Of a stretch of DNA of 64,000 nucleotides, positions 16,537-26,083 are shown one piece after another. Position 1 is the first letter of the stretch, and each line of letters starts with the position of its first letter. The stretch comes from Enterococcus sp. DIV2402 (GTDB lineage Bacteria > Bacillota > Bacilli > Lactobacillales > Enterococcaceae), in assembly GCF_017426705.2 (NCBI RefSeq), contig NZ_CP147251.1:2022501-2086500 (forward strand), given 5' to 3'. Under the pieces are notes generated by a model that searched no databases, had not been told where the DNA came from, and saw nothing but the letters and a program-made list of their open reading frames with translations. The translations under genes were made by a program, and so were the position numbers.

Positions 16537-17913
16537 TTAACGTTTTATGACTCCTTCTAAAGCTAAATCATTTAGAAAATGTAATGGTGTCGATAGTTTG
16601 GGATTAAAATAAAAGTCCATCGTTACCAACTGATTCAATGTTGTTTCCATCGTAACTAAGGTTGACAAGGTATTAATAATTTCTAATGTTCGTTTAGAGT
16701 TTGTCATCAATTGTCCGCCCATTAATTGTTTTGTTTCCACGTCATAGACAAGTTTAATCGTTAATTCAAAACAGTCATCTAGTTGAAATAAAGCTTCCTT
16801 AGTGAATGTTTTCGTAACTGACGCAACATCTAGTCCATAATAAGGTGCTTCTTCTTCATTAATGCCACAACTTGCCAAATACGTATCAAATAATTGACTG
16901 ACAATCGTTCGTTGTACTTTTGGAAAAGGAATTTTTTCTTCTAATAAAATATTTGATGCTGCAATCATCCCTGTACGATAAGCATTCGTAACTAACGGGA
17001 TATAAATAGGCATAGCTGAATGATTGAAGTAAACCGAAACTAAATCGCCGACTGCATAGATGAAAGGATCAGATGTTTCTAAAAATTCATTGGTGTCTAT
17101 CGTACCATCCATATTAATATCTAAAATATCTGTTACTAATTCAACATTTGGACGAGGATTAATCGCATAAACTGCTGCTTCAACATCAACTGTTTGTCCA
17201 TTTGCTAAGATGACTCCAGTGACCGCTTGATCTTCTGTCATTGTAATTTCCCGAACATCACTATTTAATAAAATATGAACATTTTCAGGAAGTTTCTGCA
17301 ATAATTCATGCGTAATTTCTTCATCAAAATAGCGAAATAATACGCTATCCATCCGATCAATTAAATAAATTTCTTTATTGTATTTACTTAATGATTCAGC
17401 CAATTCAAACCCGATTAACCCTGCACCAATAATCGCAACTTTTTTAGCATCCATTAAGGTGTCTAAGGCTGTTTTTGATTGCATTAATGTCTTAAAATTC
17501 GTCATTGTTGCTTCTGTTTCCGATGAAAAATCGGTATGATATTGACTAGAGCCCATCGCTAAAACCAAATAATCATAAGTTACTGTATCCGTTAAATGAA
17601 TATTGCCATTATCTGTCGTAAAATCGACTGATTTGTTTTTTTCATCAATAGCAACCACGCGACTATTAATTAATACGTTAATTTGTTCTACCAATAATTG
17701 ACTTGGCGTAACTGTCCGTGCATCTTCTAGCTTATCAATAAATCCTTCTAAATAAAGGTTTAGACTACTGCCAATGTACCCTAACACATTGGAACGCTCG
17801 ATAATAACCACTTCAACCGTTTCATCAATTTTTTTCAAGTGTCTCGCTGCAGCAATTCCTGCATGCGAACCGCCAATAATTACCACTCGCAAAACTTCTC
17901 CACTCCTGTTCAT
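16537..17913 (-). CDS. FAD-dependent pyridine nucleotide-disulphide oxidoreductase, Npr/Nox/CoADR-like, redox Cys replaced by Ser
   Basis: 458 residues. FAD motif VVIIGGSHAGIAAA (11-24), NADH motif VAIIGAGLIGFELAE and late FAD motif DPFIYAVGDLV identify the NADH oxidase/NADH peroxidase/CoA-disulphide reductase family. The family redox cysteine (SFLSCGMQLYLEG in NADH peroxidase) aligns with GYIGSSLNLYLEG here, so serine 49 replaces it; peroxidase or water-forming oxidase chemistry via a sulphenate is then unlikely. The ATG overlaps the regulator stop (ATGA). A TTG seven codons later has a better AGGAG site and a family-like N-terminus (MRVVIIGGSHAG) and may be the true start. Confidence 0.82.
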   Translation of the reverse strand: MNRSGEVLRVVIIGGSHAGIAAARHLKKIDETVEVVIIERSNVLGYIGSSLNLYLEGFIDKLEDARTVTPSQLLVEQINVLINSRVVAIDEKNKSVDFTTDNGNIHLTDTVTYDYLVLAMGSSQYHTDFSSETEATMTNFKTLMQSKTALDTLMDAKKVAIIGAGLIGFELAESLSKYNKEIYLIDRMDSVLFRYFDEEITHELLQKLPENVHILLNSDVREITMTEDQAVTGVILANGQTVDVEAAVYAINPRPNVELVTDILDINMDGTIDTNEFLETSDPFIYAVGDLVSVYFNHSAMPIYIPLVTNAYRTGMIAASNILLEEKIPFPKVQRTIVSQLFDTYLASCGINEEEAPYYGLDVASVTKTFTKEALFQLDDCFELTIKLVYDVETKQLMGGQLMTNSKRTLEIINTLSTLVTMETTLNQLVTMDFYFNPKLSTPLHFLNDLALEGVIKR

Positions 17914-19319
17914 AGCAATTCTTGAATCGCTTGTTTTAATCGATTAACTTCAAATAAAGAAACTCGTCCACTAAAAAGGTACAGTTCTTCATACGTATAT
18001 TGTGAGACGTCCGTATACTCTGAAGCAATCAGTAACGAATATACGCGCTGTTTCGCTTTTTTCACTCTTACAGAGGGTACACTTGCTAAATGCTGTTGAA
18101 TAAATTGATAGATTTCTTCTGATTGTAATGAATCATCCACAGCAATACCAACAAGTAATTCTTTTTGTTGTCTTCTCTGATAAATGTCTACTACCAATCC
18201 ATATGCTTGATCTAACATGCGCCACTGCGAATTTGAAATATCTTTTGATAATTCGTCCTCAATAATCGACATACAGGCAGACATTTTGGTTGCATCATAA
18301 TCAGATAATAATAATAAATCGTTTTCTTCAGTGTCGATCCATCCTTTTGAAAAAGCTATCTTAACATGCAGCTCAAGTAAAAAGACATCAAAGGAAGACA
18401 CATCGCTATCTTCAACTATTTCTTGATAGATTTTTTTATTTAATGCTAAAAATTTAGCAATAAATGGTGATTGTGTTAACCATTTTTTATCTGAAGGCAG
18501 TAAATCTTCTGATAAAATGAAAAAATACAAATAGATTGATTCTTCATCTGATCCCTGGAAGGCAAAACGACTCAAATAACGAGCTAAGATATTTTTTAAT
18601 TCTTGATAAAACACATCTTGTTCAATCGCATGAATAGTTTCCTTATCTAAGCGGTGCTTCTGTTCTCCACGATAATCAAAGCGACTATGCATAATTCCTA
18701 GCCATACCAACAATTTCCAATATTGCTCTTTTGTGAAAGCCAAATGGAAATGCTTTTCAATAACTTGTATCAAATTCTGGATGGTAGGATTACGAAACTT
18801 TTTTTGCAATTGCGTAAAAGGTATACTCGACCAAAAAAAGTAATAATAAAACACACGAATTTGAAGCTCATCGCCAACCATTTTCTTATTACGAAATTGA
18901 ATCTCAAACTCCTCTAACTGCTGATTGATTGATTTCAACCTTCGAAATAAAGAAGCTTCACTTACTTGTAAATCAAGTGCCATTTTAGTGATAGACACTT
19001 TTTTATGTTGAAAAACAAATAATAGAATTTGATAATCTAAAGCTTGTTCTAAATAAGAATAAACGAATTTTTTTACAGAAAATTCATTGGCTAATTGCAC
19101 ACTTAAATATTCATTATCTAATCTCACGAGTTTCGATTCTTCATCGAATAATTCTAAGGCTGTTTCTAGTGATCGAATTTCTTTTTGTAATGTTGGCACA
19201 GAAACGTCTAATTCTTGTTCTAAATCCTTGATTCGTACTGCACCATCACTTTTTATTATCCGTTGAAAAATTGTCATTTGTACTTGTTGATGTTTATCCA
19301 TCAACTCAGTTAATTTCAT
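17910..19319 (-). CDS. Mga-like / PRD-type helix-turn-helix transcriptional regulator
   Basis: 469 residues. N-terminal winged helix (DGAVRIKDLEQELDVSVPTLQKEIRSLE, about 25-52) and a second Mga-type HTH (KVSITKMALDLQVSEASLFRRLKSIN, about 107-132), followed by a long helical region resembling Mga/AtxA PRD domains and an EIIB-like C-terminus (about 390-469). Translationally coupled to the downstream flavoenzyme by a 4-base overlap, so it probably controls that gene. Effector unknown. Confidence 0.8.
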   Translation of the reverse strand: MKLTELMDKHQQVQMTIFQRIIKSDGAVRIKDLEQELDVSVPTLQKEIRSLETALELFDEESKLVRLDNEYLSVQLANEFSVKKFVYSYLEQALDYQILLFVFQHKKVSITKMALDLQVSEASLFRRLKSINQQLEEFEIQFRNKKMVGDELQIRVFYYYFFWSSIPFTQLQKKFRNPTIQNLIQVIEKHFHLAFTKEQYWKLLVWLGIMHSRFDYRGEQKHRLDKETIHAIEQDVFYQELKNILARYLSRFAFQGSDEESIYLYFFILSEDLLPSDKKWLTQSPFIAKFLALNKKIYQEIVEDSDVSSFDVFLLELHVKIAFSKGWIDTEENDLLLLSDYDATKMSACMSIIEDELSKDISNSQWRMLDQAYGLVVDIYQRRQQKELLVGIAVDDSLQSEEIYQFIQQHLASVPSVRVKKAKQRVYSLLIASEYTDVSQYTYEELYLFSGRVSLFEVNRLKQAIQELL

Positions 19320-19334
19320 TGAATCACCTCAACT

Positions 19335-19988
19335 CTATTCAACTTCATTGTAACGATAGTAACCGTTTTTCATTTGCGCCACATAATTCTCTTTGCTCCA
19401 AACACCTCGTTTTTCTTCTTGTGCTTTTTGCTGAGCTGATAACAATTCATTTACGAAACTATCGCCACCTGCATTAACATAACGAACAATCCCTAGTCCA
19501 TTTTCTAATAAAAGCTCTTGCAATGAATTTTCTCCGACATATACATAAGCTAAAAATCGTCCATAATTATCCACGACTTCTCCCTTGTCAAAAACAAGAG
19601 AAATATCGTTATTTACTAATTGTTCTTTAGTAAACTCACTTGCTTCCTTGCCATAAGGTTGCACCGCTGTATCTTTTTTGACACTTTCAGGTGTATCAAC
19701 CATTAATAAGCGTAATTTGTGTTCCACACCATCTTTTGTATAAAAAGCAAAAGTATCCCCATCCACACTACGTAAAGATGACACACTGATTTTTTCAAAT
19801 CGTGGTGGGTTTTCTAAATCAATCTCGTCAATCGCCTGAACAGTTTCTTCAGCAATTGTAGTAGTTGTGGTTGTTTGTTCTTGTTTGGGCTCGTTTGTTT
19901 CCAAAAATTCACTTGGATTTAACCATTGCCATACTCCGACAATTACTACAATGAGTACGGTTAAAAAGCTGGTTATTTTTTTCTTCAT
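19335..19988 (-). CDS. Secreted/membrane-anchored thermonuclease (SNase-like)
   Basis: 217 residues. N-terminal hydrophobic anchor (5-23), Thr-rich linker (about 35-50), then a staphylococcal nuclease fold: SVDGDTFAFYTKDG, RLLMVDTPES (active-site Arg and Asp), YGKEASEFTKEQL, DNYGRFLAYVYV (second Arg) and GLGIVRYV. Cleaves DNA/RNA outside the membrane with calcium. Stand-alone transcription unit between the regulator and a methyltransferase. Confidence 0.88.
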   Translation of the reverse strand: MKKKITSFLTVLIVVIVGVWQWLNPSEFLETNEPKQEQTTTTTTIAEETVQAIDEIDLENPPRFEKISVSSLRSVDGDTFAFYTKDGVEHKLRLLMVDTPESVKKDTAVQPYGKEASEFTKEQLVNNDISLVFDKGEVVDNYGRFLAYVYVGENSLQELLLENGLGIVRYVNAGGDSFVNELLSAQQKAQEEKRGVWSKENYVAQMKNGYYRYNEVE

Positions 19989-20002
19989 TGTTGCAACTTC
20001 CT

Positions 20003-20710
20003 TTATATTTCGATTATCAACAACTCAAAAGTAATTGTTGTCTCATTGATTTTTTCTGTTGTTTCTTTAAATAAGTCATCGGCTAAGGTTTGAATTTTTG
20101 CAATTGGAAAATCAATAGAAAAGTAATCTACAAAAAATTCTTTCGAAATTTTTTCTTTCGACGTATAAGTGAACGTCTGGGTACAATGTGGTTTACTTAA
20201 CCAAGTTTTGTACATTTCCATCCATTGCCATTCTTCATCAGGAGTTTCCAATAAAGAAAACATAGTATCCTTTTCTTCAATCACGCGTAGAAGACAAACA
20301 TACTTATTTGCTATACGTATCATTTCTTTAAGTTCATTTGGCGTGGTAAGAGCCGGATTCATTGCAGAAAAGACAAGATCATAACTCTGTTTTGGGGTTT
20401 GCTTCAAAAATGATTCTTGATCATCATGAAGAAGACATAGATTAGGATAGTTGTATTTACTTTTTGTAATTTCTAGCATTTTTTCAGAAAAGTCTACTAG
20501 TGTATATTGCTCCACATGTTCAATTATTTCTGGAATATATTTGCCTACCCCACCCGCCAAATCCAAAAAAGTATGCGTAGGCAATATTTTTTTGGCTAAT
20601 AAAAAACTCGACACATCTCTTTGAATGCTCACTTGCGATTCCTCTTGAATCTCAGCGTATTCTTCTGCAAAATCATCCCAAAATAGACGCGCCTCTTCTA
20701 AATTTCTCAT
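20003..20710 (-). CDS. Class I SAM-dependent methyltransferase
   Basis: 235 residues. Motif I FLDLAGGVGKYIPEI (about 45-59), acidic loop TLVDFSEKMLEI and post-motif YDLVFSAMNPAL show a Rossmann SAM fold. Substrate unknown. AAAGGAG precedes ATG. The next minus gene (SNase) starts 14 bases later, so they may be co-transcribed. Confidence 0.8.
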   Translation of the reverse strand: MRNLEEARLFWDDFAEEYAEIQEESQVSIQRDVSSFLLAKKILPTHTFLDLAGGVGKYIPEIIEHVEQYTLVDFSEKMLEITKSKYNYPNLCLLHDDQESFLKQTPKQSYDLVFSAMNPALTTPNELKEMIRIANKYVCLLRVIEEKDTMFSLLETPDEEWQWMEMYKTWLSKPHCTQTFTYTSKEKISKEFFVDYFSIDFPIAKIQTLADDLFKETTEKINETTITFELLIIEI

Positions 20711-20734
20711 CGTGACTCCTTTATAAAAATAAAA

Positions 20735-20802
20735 ATATCCGAACTATATATGATTAGAATACTTGTTAAATCACAAGAACCGCCTCTCTATAGTACGGAT
20801 AT
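20735..20802 (-). terminator. Branched terminator hairpin of the ATATCCGA type
   Basis: Outer arms AAAATATCCGAACTATA and TATAGTACGGATAT, with an inner CTTGT-n6-ACAAG stem; followed on the minus strand by TTTTTATTTTT. It terminates the two-gene unit upstream. A structurally similar element lies at 34111-34176. Confidence 0.7.
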
Positions 20803-20806
20803 CTAG

Positions 20807-21715
20807 TTAACTACGGACAATTAAAGGCACTAAGAATGGATAATTGGTAAAGAAATCCAAAATTGAGCGTCGACGATTATTCGAATCAATAAACAATCGC
20901 GTTTTACCTTTCTCAGAAAAAATATCCACTGTTTGGCTTTGATTTAGTTTTACTTGGTAATGGTAATCATCGAATTTATCAAAATCATATTCAGTAGATT
21001 CCATGCTAATGATGAAAATATCATCTAAAACTTTAGTATCTACTACCAAATCACTGGTAAATTCTCGTTTTAATGCACGTGTGTTATCTAATAAGCTTGG
21101 TGCAACATCAAAACCAAGTTCTTTAAACCATGCTAACAGTTGATTTAAATCATAGTTAATTAATGATAATTGATTATGCGAGAAAATTTTGTCTTTATGC
21201 CACAAATGAATAAGCTTTAATACTTGTTTTTCATCCACTTCGACCGTCATATCTTTGGGATGAATCAGAATAAGTGGCATATAGGCAGCTTCAAAACGAG
21301 TATCTACTGTTTCCATCTTAAAGCTTAATTCTAAGTCATTATTTTTATCTAGTTCATATGCCACGTCAAAATGCTTGCTTTTCCAAACATTTTCTCGATC
21401 TGTTTGCGTTAAGCCAATAGTTTTTAACGGTTTTAGCAATTCATAAGAAAAATAAGCTAGTAAGTTTGTTTTTGCAGTTTTAGAAATCGGCACCTTTGGC
21501 ATAATAAATTGGCAATAAGCATCCAATAATTCTACAAAGCTACTTTCCAGTAATGCCTTACGCATGTATAAATCGGCAAGCTCATCTTCTCGTTCTGAAA
21601 TGAGTTGCATAATTGCTTGGTGATCTTTTTCCTTCAAGCTATAATAATTATCTTTTTTGGGTGATTTATCAGCAGTTGGAGAGTTTCGTGTAACTTTTTT
21701 CTTTGATTTACTCAT
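20807..21715 (-). CDS. Hypothetical protein, 302 residues
   Basis: Not recognised. Lys-rich N-terminus (MSKSKKKVTRNSPTADKSPKK), no membrane segment or signal. The body is mixed alpha/beta with a likely helical middle and a beta-rich end (YHYQVKLNQSQTVDIFSEKG). It overlaps the end of the upstream gene by 4 bases, so the two proteins are probably made together and may interact. It carries no catalytic motif that I can name. Confidence 0.65.
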   Translation of the reverse strand: MSKSKKKVTRNSPTADKSPKKDNYYSLKEKDHQAIMQLISEREDELADLYMRKALLESSFVELLDAYCQFIMPKVPISKTAKTNLLAYFSYELLKPLKTIGLTQTDRENVWKSKHFDVAYELDKNNDLELSFKMETVDTRFEAAYMPLILIHPKDMTVEVDEKQVLKLIHLWHKDKIFSHNQLSLINYDLNQLLAWFKELGFDVAPSLLDNTRALKREFTSDLVVDTKVLDDIFIISMESTEYDFDKFDDYHYQVKLNQSQTVDIFSEKGKTRLFIDSNNRRRSILDFFTNYPFLVPLIVRS

Positions 21716-22584
21716 TTATCTAGCTCTCCTTTCTTAGGTGATAAATAATCGGCAAGAAATTGCTGAATTTGCTCATTCATTTCTTTCATTGAACCAAAAT
21801 ACTGATTAATAAAACGATACTCTTTAGTCACAACTGCGCGTTTTAAGCGAGTTTCCTCGTAAGTACGCATTAGTTGTTCTTTTTGTTGATTGGATTTATT
21901 TTTATTTTGAATAAATGGTAGCCATTCCGTTTTTTTCTTATTAATTTCGGCAATTTGTTTGTTTAACTGTTCCACTTCTTCTTCGGTTTTTGCACGATTG
22001 AAAAAGCTTTTACTGTTAGAAAGTTCTTCTTTTTTAGCAGATAAATCTTGCGCTTCTTTTTCTAAATTTTTAAGCTCTTCTTCCGCTGCAATAATCTTAG
22101 CATCCAAGTTATCAATTTGTTTTTCAATCACTTCTAATAATTCTCGATTGTCGGGACGATAATGTTGCCACTCATCATCAATTTTTGGTAACACAAAAAT
22201 TTCTGGAATACTCGCATCAAAACCAATTGTTGCTCGTTCACGGTAGTACGTCCCGATTTTATAATAATAAATAGTCGGCGAAATCTTTTCAACATATTCC
22301 ATAAATGGAAAACGCTCAACAAACTTATCATGTAGCTTCGTAGATAAAAGTTCATCAATTTCGTGATTTTGATTTGAAGTTTCTTTTAATTCTTTATGCA
22401 ATTTCCCTTTATAAATCCGATAAATCTCAGGAATATTTTCAGTCTCAATCGCTGCTTCAAAATCATGTAAATCTTTTAGCATAGAAACAATATTCTTCGA
22501 AGCAACTTTTTTAACTTTATTAAAGTCTTGGTACTTATTAGAAGTTTCTCGATGATCTGTTTCTTCTAGTACTTCCTCAGACAT
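21712..22584 (-). CDS. Hypothetical coiled-coil protein, 290 residues
   Basis: Start at MSEEVLEETD chosen for its GAGGAGGG site. A helical N-terminus is followed by a compact segment (FPFMEYVEKISPTIYYYKIG, RERATIGFDASI) and a long heptad-rich coiled coil at about residues 135-245 (IEKQIDNLDAKIIAAEEELK...). No signal or membrane helix. First gene of a coupled pair with the 302-residue protein. Function unknown. Confidence 0.65.
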   Translation of the reverse strand: MSEEVLEETDHRETSNKYQDFNKVKKVASKNIVSMLKDLHDFEAAIETENIPEIYRIYKGKLHKELKETSNQNHEIDELLSTKLHDKFVERFPFMEYVEKISPTIYYYKIGTYYRERATIGFDASIPEIFVLPKIDDEWQHYRPDNRELLEVIEKQIDNLDAKIIAAEEELKNLEKEAQDLSAKKEELSNSKSFFNRAKTEEEVEQLNKQIAEINKKKTEWLPFIQNKNKSNQQKEQLMRTYEETRLKRAVVTKEYRFINQYFGSMKEMNEQIQQFLADYLSPKKGELDK

Positions 22585-22783
22585 AACAATGCCCTCCTCT
22601 AAATTTTCTCTATTATAGTTTATCATTTTTACTAGAAAAATGGGGATGAAAACCTCTCTTTTTGTTTTTTATTTAAATTTTTTTCGTAAATTTCTTAGGA
22701 TTAAAAACTCTTTTTGGCTCAGTATATAATTAATTTAACTTACTAAGCTTAACGCTCACTTAATACCTAATATTAAGTAAACA

Positions 22784-22818
22784 AAAAAGACATCGAGTAA
22801 TTTCGATGTCTTTGATGG
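22784..22818. terminator. Bidirectional terminator
   Basis: Stem AAAGACATCGA / TCGATGTCTTT with a 5-base loop and flanking A/T runs, between the small gene at 22837 and the coiled-coil gene. Confidence 0.85.
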
Positions 22819-22836
22819 TAAACATTCATCGTTTAT

Positions 22837-23022
22837 TTAGATAATATCATGGGTTTTAAAGCGAATTTGACGATTCTCGTCTCTTTTTAAAATCGTTTCT
22901 TCTTTTAAATAATTGAATTTTAATTCTTCTAACTCTGGATTTTCTAGCATTGATTCATAGCCTTCAAAAATATCTTTAATGTATTGTTTGTAAGCTTGCT
23001 TTTTTTTTAAACGTTTTTTCAT
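22837..23022 (-). CDS. Small hypothetical protein, 61 residues
   Basis: Start MKKRLKKKQAYKQ chosen because AAAGGAC lies nine bases upstream; an 18-codon upstream extension lacks a site. Basic N-terminus and acidic middle (FEGYESMLENPELEELKFNY), no membrane segment. Followed by a good terminator, which supports a real gene. Unrecognised. Confidence 0.55.
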   Translation of the reverse strand: MKKRLKKKQAYKQYIKDIFEGYESMLENPELEELKFNYLKEETILKRDENRQIRFKTHDII

Positions 23023-23110
23023 AAACGACACCGTCCTTTTCGTACATATCTTATCAAGTCTTGTTTTACGTGACAAGCATTATCGCTAATTTTCATCTAA
23101 AAATAATGAA

Positions 23111-25426
23111 CTATTTAGGCGTAATATAACTTACACCACTAGATAGTGCAATTTCATTTGGAATGATACGATAATTTAAGTACGAAATGTCTCCTTCAGA
23201 AATTAAAATACTATCTTCTCCAACCGCTTCTACGAAGGCAACATGTCCATATAATGGATGATACCCTGCCACTCCTTGTTTAAAGCTAATTACATCACCA
23301 GCTTTTGGTGTTGAAGAAACCTTGTATCCTGTTCTTTGTCCAGTAGTTCCCCAATCAGCACCATTTCCCATATAATCGCCGACAGTCCCACCTAATTGAT
23401 GTACACGATTAAAGGCGTACCAAGTACATTGATCAGAGCCGTATGAACCCGATGTATTGTAATTGACTCCATTATACTTAGGATATTTTACTAAATGACG
23501 ATAAGATTCTGGTATGCCAGAAAAATCTTGAATAGTCGCATTACTAAAGTTTAAATCCATCGATGTTTTTGCTTCATCGTATTGGGTTAAATTATACACA
23601 GCAATAATTGAATTTAATTTATTATTATAAAATGTATCTGTCGCATATTTTCCTGTTAATTCAGTTGTCGCTTGTAAATAATTTTTGGCTTCCGAACGCC
23701 AAACTTTTTTGTAGAAAGAAGTGTTCCCACTAATTCCACCTCGAAGCAACTGTACGTAATCTTCCAAGGATTCTTTATAGCTCGGATACACACGGAATGC
23801 CGAATTGATTTGGTATAATTGACCACTACCGTTATCTTCATTTGTTGCAAGAGTAACTGATGAACCATTGTGGCTACCTTTGACTCCAAATAAATTATAA
23901 TAAGGGCTCGTTGATAAACCACTTGTTCCTGAACCACTTTCTAAAATTGCTTGGGCAATCATAACTGAAGCAAACACATCGTATTTCAATCCCAATTCTC
24001 GAGCTGATTCACCAATTGATTCAATAAAACGTTGCGTTGCTGCATTTGCTCTAAAGTCAAAAGAAGCCGCGTAACCTTTAATCAACTCTTTTCCATGGTC
24101 AGTTAGCCGATTATTTTCAGAAAAATGAATTGCTGTTGTTGGTTGTTCTTTATAAATATTAGCAGATTGGCCAACAGTCGCTGATTCCTTTTCTTCTTCT
24201 GTTTGGAGTTTAAAGACTCCTACGCCTGGAATAATTTCTTTTTCAGCTTTTTTCTCTTCTTTTTTATCGTTGGCATCTTTTTCAGTTTTTTCCTCTTTTG
24301 CATCCTCATCAGAATGTAAGGCTATTTGTTTCTTACTGAACTCTTCATCAGCCATAATAAAACGGTCTTGACCAAGATAAATCGCTACTTGAGTGACTTT
24401 TTTATTTGTTTCCCACAAGAAAATATCACCTGGTACCGCGTCCTTAACAGCAATTTCGGTTCCTGAATGACGAATATCTTCGTAGCTATTTCCTAATTTT
24501 TGACCGAATACTTTATCATAAATATAAATTGGTAAATGAAGATTGTCAAAAGCATCTGGTCCTTTTGCATCCTGCTTATATTCTGCTTGTAATTGTGATA
24601 ACGCTTCAACAACTAGAGCGGCAGAACGTTGATCTTTGAATGAATCTAATAACGGTAACTCATAACCATTTAAATCAGAAGACGAAATGTCTGTTGTTAC
24701 TAATCGATTATCTAAAGAAGTTTCAGAACCAGAAGTACTTGGTCCAATAAATAATGGCGTATTAGGTGTAACTGGATTAGATTGGACAACATTATTTGTC
24801 ACCTGATTTTTTTGTTCTTGCGTAGTTGGTGTTGATTCTTTTGGTTGTTGGTTATTTTGTTGTTGTGTTTTTTGTCTATTCGGTTGCTTCTTATCGCTTG
24901 TTGGTACTTTAGGTTTTTTATTTCCGCTATTTTCTTTACTACTATTTCCGCTATTATTGCTGTTAGAACTTGATTCTGATGTACTTGACTCTGTTGTTTC
25001 TGAAGAAGTTGTTTGGCTACTTGAATCAGGTTCTTTTGATTCTTGAGTTGGTGTTGTTGTTTCTTCTGGAACTTCAGGTATAGATGATTCCGTAGTTTCA
25101 GGTTGTTCTATCTCATTTTCAGAACTTGTTTCAGTTGTGGATTCTTCTGTTGTTGTACTTTCCTCAGAGGTCGATCCTTCAAAAGAACTAGAACTAGTTG
25201 TCTCTTCAGATTCAACTATTGATTCTGAAGATTCTAATATATTAGTAGTTTCTTCTATACTTGTATCGTTTATTTCTTCCATTGAGCTTGTCTCAGTACT
25301 AGAAGGTTGCTCACTACTGCTGATTGTTGCTGTGACGTCAGACAAAACTGGCGCAGTGTTAGACATCAAAAGAAGCGCAATACTGAACGCAGCTAAAGCA
25401 CGTTTTAATTTCAAATTATTTTTCAT
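23111..25426 (-). CDS. Secreted peptidoglycan hydrolase: degenerate NlpC/P60 + glucosaminidase (LYZ2-type) + CHAP
   Basis: 771 residues. Signal peptide (1-29), long Ser/Thr/Glu-rich low-complexity linker (30-235), a NlpC/P60-like domain (about 255-365), an acidic Lys linker, a mannosyl-glycoprotein endo-beta-N-acetylglucosaminidase-type domain (about 455-590; AQAILESGSGTSGLS, YNLFGVKG, YPSYKESLEDY), and a C-terminal CHAP domain with C667 (DQCTWYAF) and H728 (GHVAFVEA). In the NlpC/P60 part the usual FDCSG reads FDNLH and the catalytic His position reads TQVAIY, so it is probably non-catalytic. Likely a cell-separation autolysin with two active cutting domains. Confidence 0.9.
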   Translation of the reverse strand: MKNNLKLKRALAAFSIALLLMSNTAPVLSDVTATISSSEQPSSTETSSMEEINDTSIEETTNILESSESIVESEETTSSSSFEGSTSEESTTTEESTTETSSENEIEQPETTESSIPEVPEETTTPTQESKEPDSSSQTTSSETTESSTSESSSNSNNSGNSSKENSGNKKPKVPTSDKKQPNRQKTQQQNNQQPKESTPTTQEQKNQVTNNVVQSNPVTPNTPLFIGPSTSGSETSLDNRLVTTDISSSDLNGYELPLLDSFKDQRSAALVVEALSQLQAEYKQDAKGPDAFDNLHLPIYIYDKVFGQKLGNSYEDIRHSGTEIAVKDAVPGDIFLWETNKKVTQVAIYLGQDRFIMADEEFSKKQIALHSDEDAKEEKTEKDANDKKEEKKAEKEIIPGVGVFKLQTEEEKESATVGQSANIYKEQPTTAIHFSENNRLTDHGKELIKGYAASFDFRANAATQRFIESIGESARELGLKYDVFASVMIAQAILESGSGTSGLSTSPYYNLFGVKGSHNGSSVTLATNEDNGSGQLYQINSAFRVYPSYKESLEDYVQLLRGGISGNTSFYKKVWRSEAKNYLQATTELTGKYATDTFYNNKLNSIIAVYNLTQYDEAKTSMDLNFSNATIQDFSGIPESYRHLVKYPKYNGVNYNTSGSYGSDQCTWYAFNRVHQLGGTVGDYMGNGADWGTTGQRTGYKVSSTPKAGDVISFKQGVAGYHPLYGHVAFVEAVGEDSILISEGDISYLNYRIIPNEIALSSGVSYITPK

Positions 25427-25525
25427 AAGCGTTCCTTTCGTAATGTTTATTTTTTTATTATATTAAATTTATTATAAAATAAATCCCCCGTTTTTTAAAG
25501 CGTTTCACTAATAAGTACGTAAAAA

Positions 25526-25564
25526 GAAAAGGAAATATCCCCAATCAGGGATTTTCCTATCTTT
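25526..25564 (-). terminator. Terminator after the GNAT gene
   Basis: Imperfect stem GGAAATATCCC / GGGATTTTCC with T run on the minus strand; also A-rich on the other side. Confidence 0.75.
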
Positions 25565-25565
25565 T

Positions 25566-26072
25566 TTATCCCAATTTTTGATATGCGTATCTTTTTCCAT
25601 CTGGAATAGGGAAATAAACAATTCCTCGATAATGAAAACCAGTTGCTAAAATTGCTCTCTGCATGCCAATGTTCAACTCATGTGTGTCAATTCGCACATC
25701 ACGAACTCCTTGCTTATGTCCCTCATTGACTAAGTGGATCAGCAATGACTTTGCTAAGCCTTTTCCGGATGACTGTTTAGCTACAGCGATACGATGGATG
25801 GAGAGGTAAGAAGCATGGCCTTCCCACTGACCATCTTGAATCGCAGTGTAAACTGGATCAACACCTGGAATTAAAGCTCCCATGGCTAAAATAGATACGT
25901 CTTCTAAAACAAACATTACCTTTGCTTCAATATCATTGCGCAATTTTTCTTCATTGGGTCCATAGCCATTTTGCCATTGAGGAGAGCCTTGCTGGCAAAG
26001 AATTTGGATGGCATCTTGAACAATTTCCATTAACGCAGGAAGATCTTCTAACGTTGCCTGTCTAAATTTCAT
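25566..26072 (-). CDS. GNAT family N-acetyltransferase
   Basis: 168 residues. N-terminal MKFRQATLEDLPALMEI, acetyl-CoA loop IAVAKQSSGKGLAKSLL (motif A, Q/R-x-x-G-x-G) and late strand TGFHYRGIVYF. Substrate unknown; probably a small molecule or a protein amino group. Eleven bases downstream of the dihydroorotate dehydrogenase gene and likely in its transcript. Confidence 0.85.
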   Translation of the reverse strand: MKFRQATLEDLPALMEIVQDAIQILCQQGSPQWQNGYGPNEEKLRNDIEAKVMFVLEDVSILAMGALIPGVDPVYTAIQDGQWEGHASYLSIHRIAVAKQSSGKGLAKSLLIHLVNEGHKQGVRDVRIDTHELNIGMQRAILATGFHYRGIVYFPIPDGKRYAYQKLG

Positions 26073-26083
26073 TCATTTGCCTC

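Noticed and set aside
22134..22358. Alternate-frame ORF within the coiled-coil gene
   Set aside because: Shadow of the real frame; low-complexity translation and no start context.
22740..22836. CRISPR-like repeats
   Set aside because: Only simple terminators and AT-rich spacers; no regularly spaced repeats were seen anywhere in the window.
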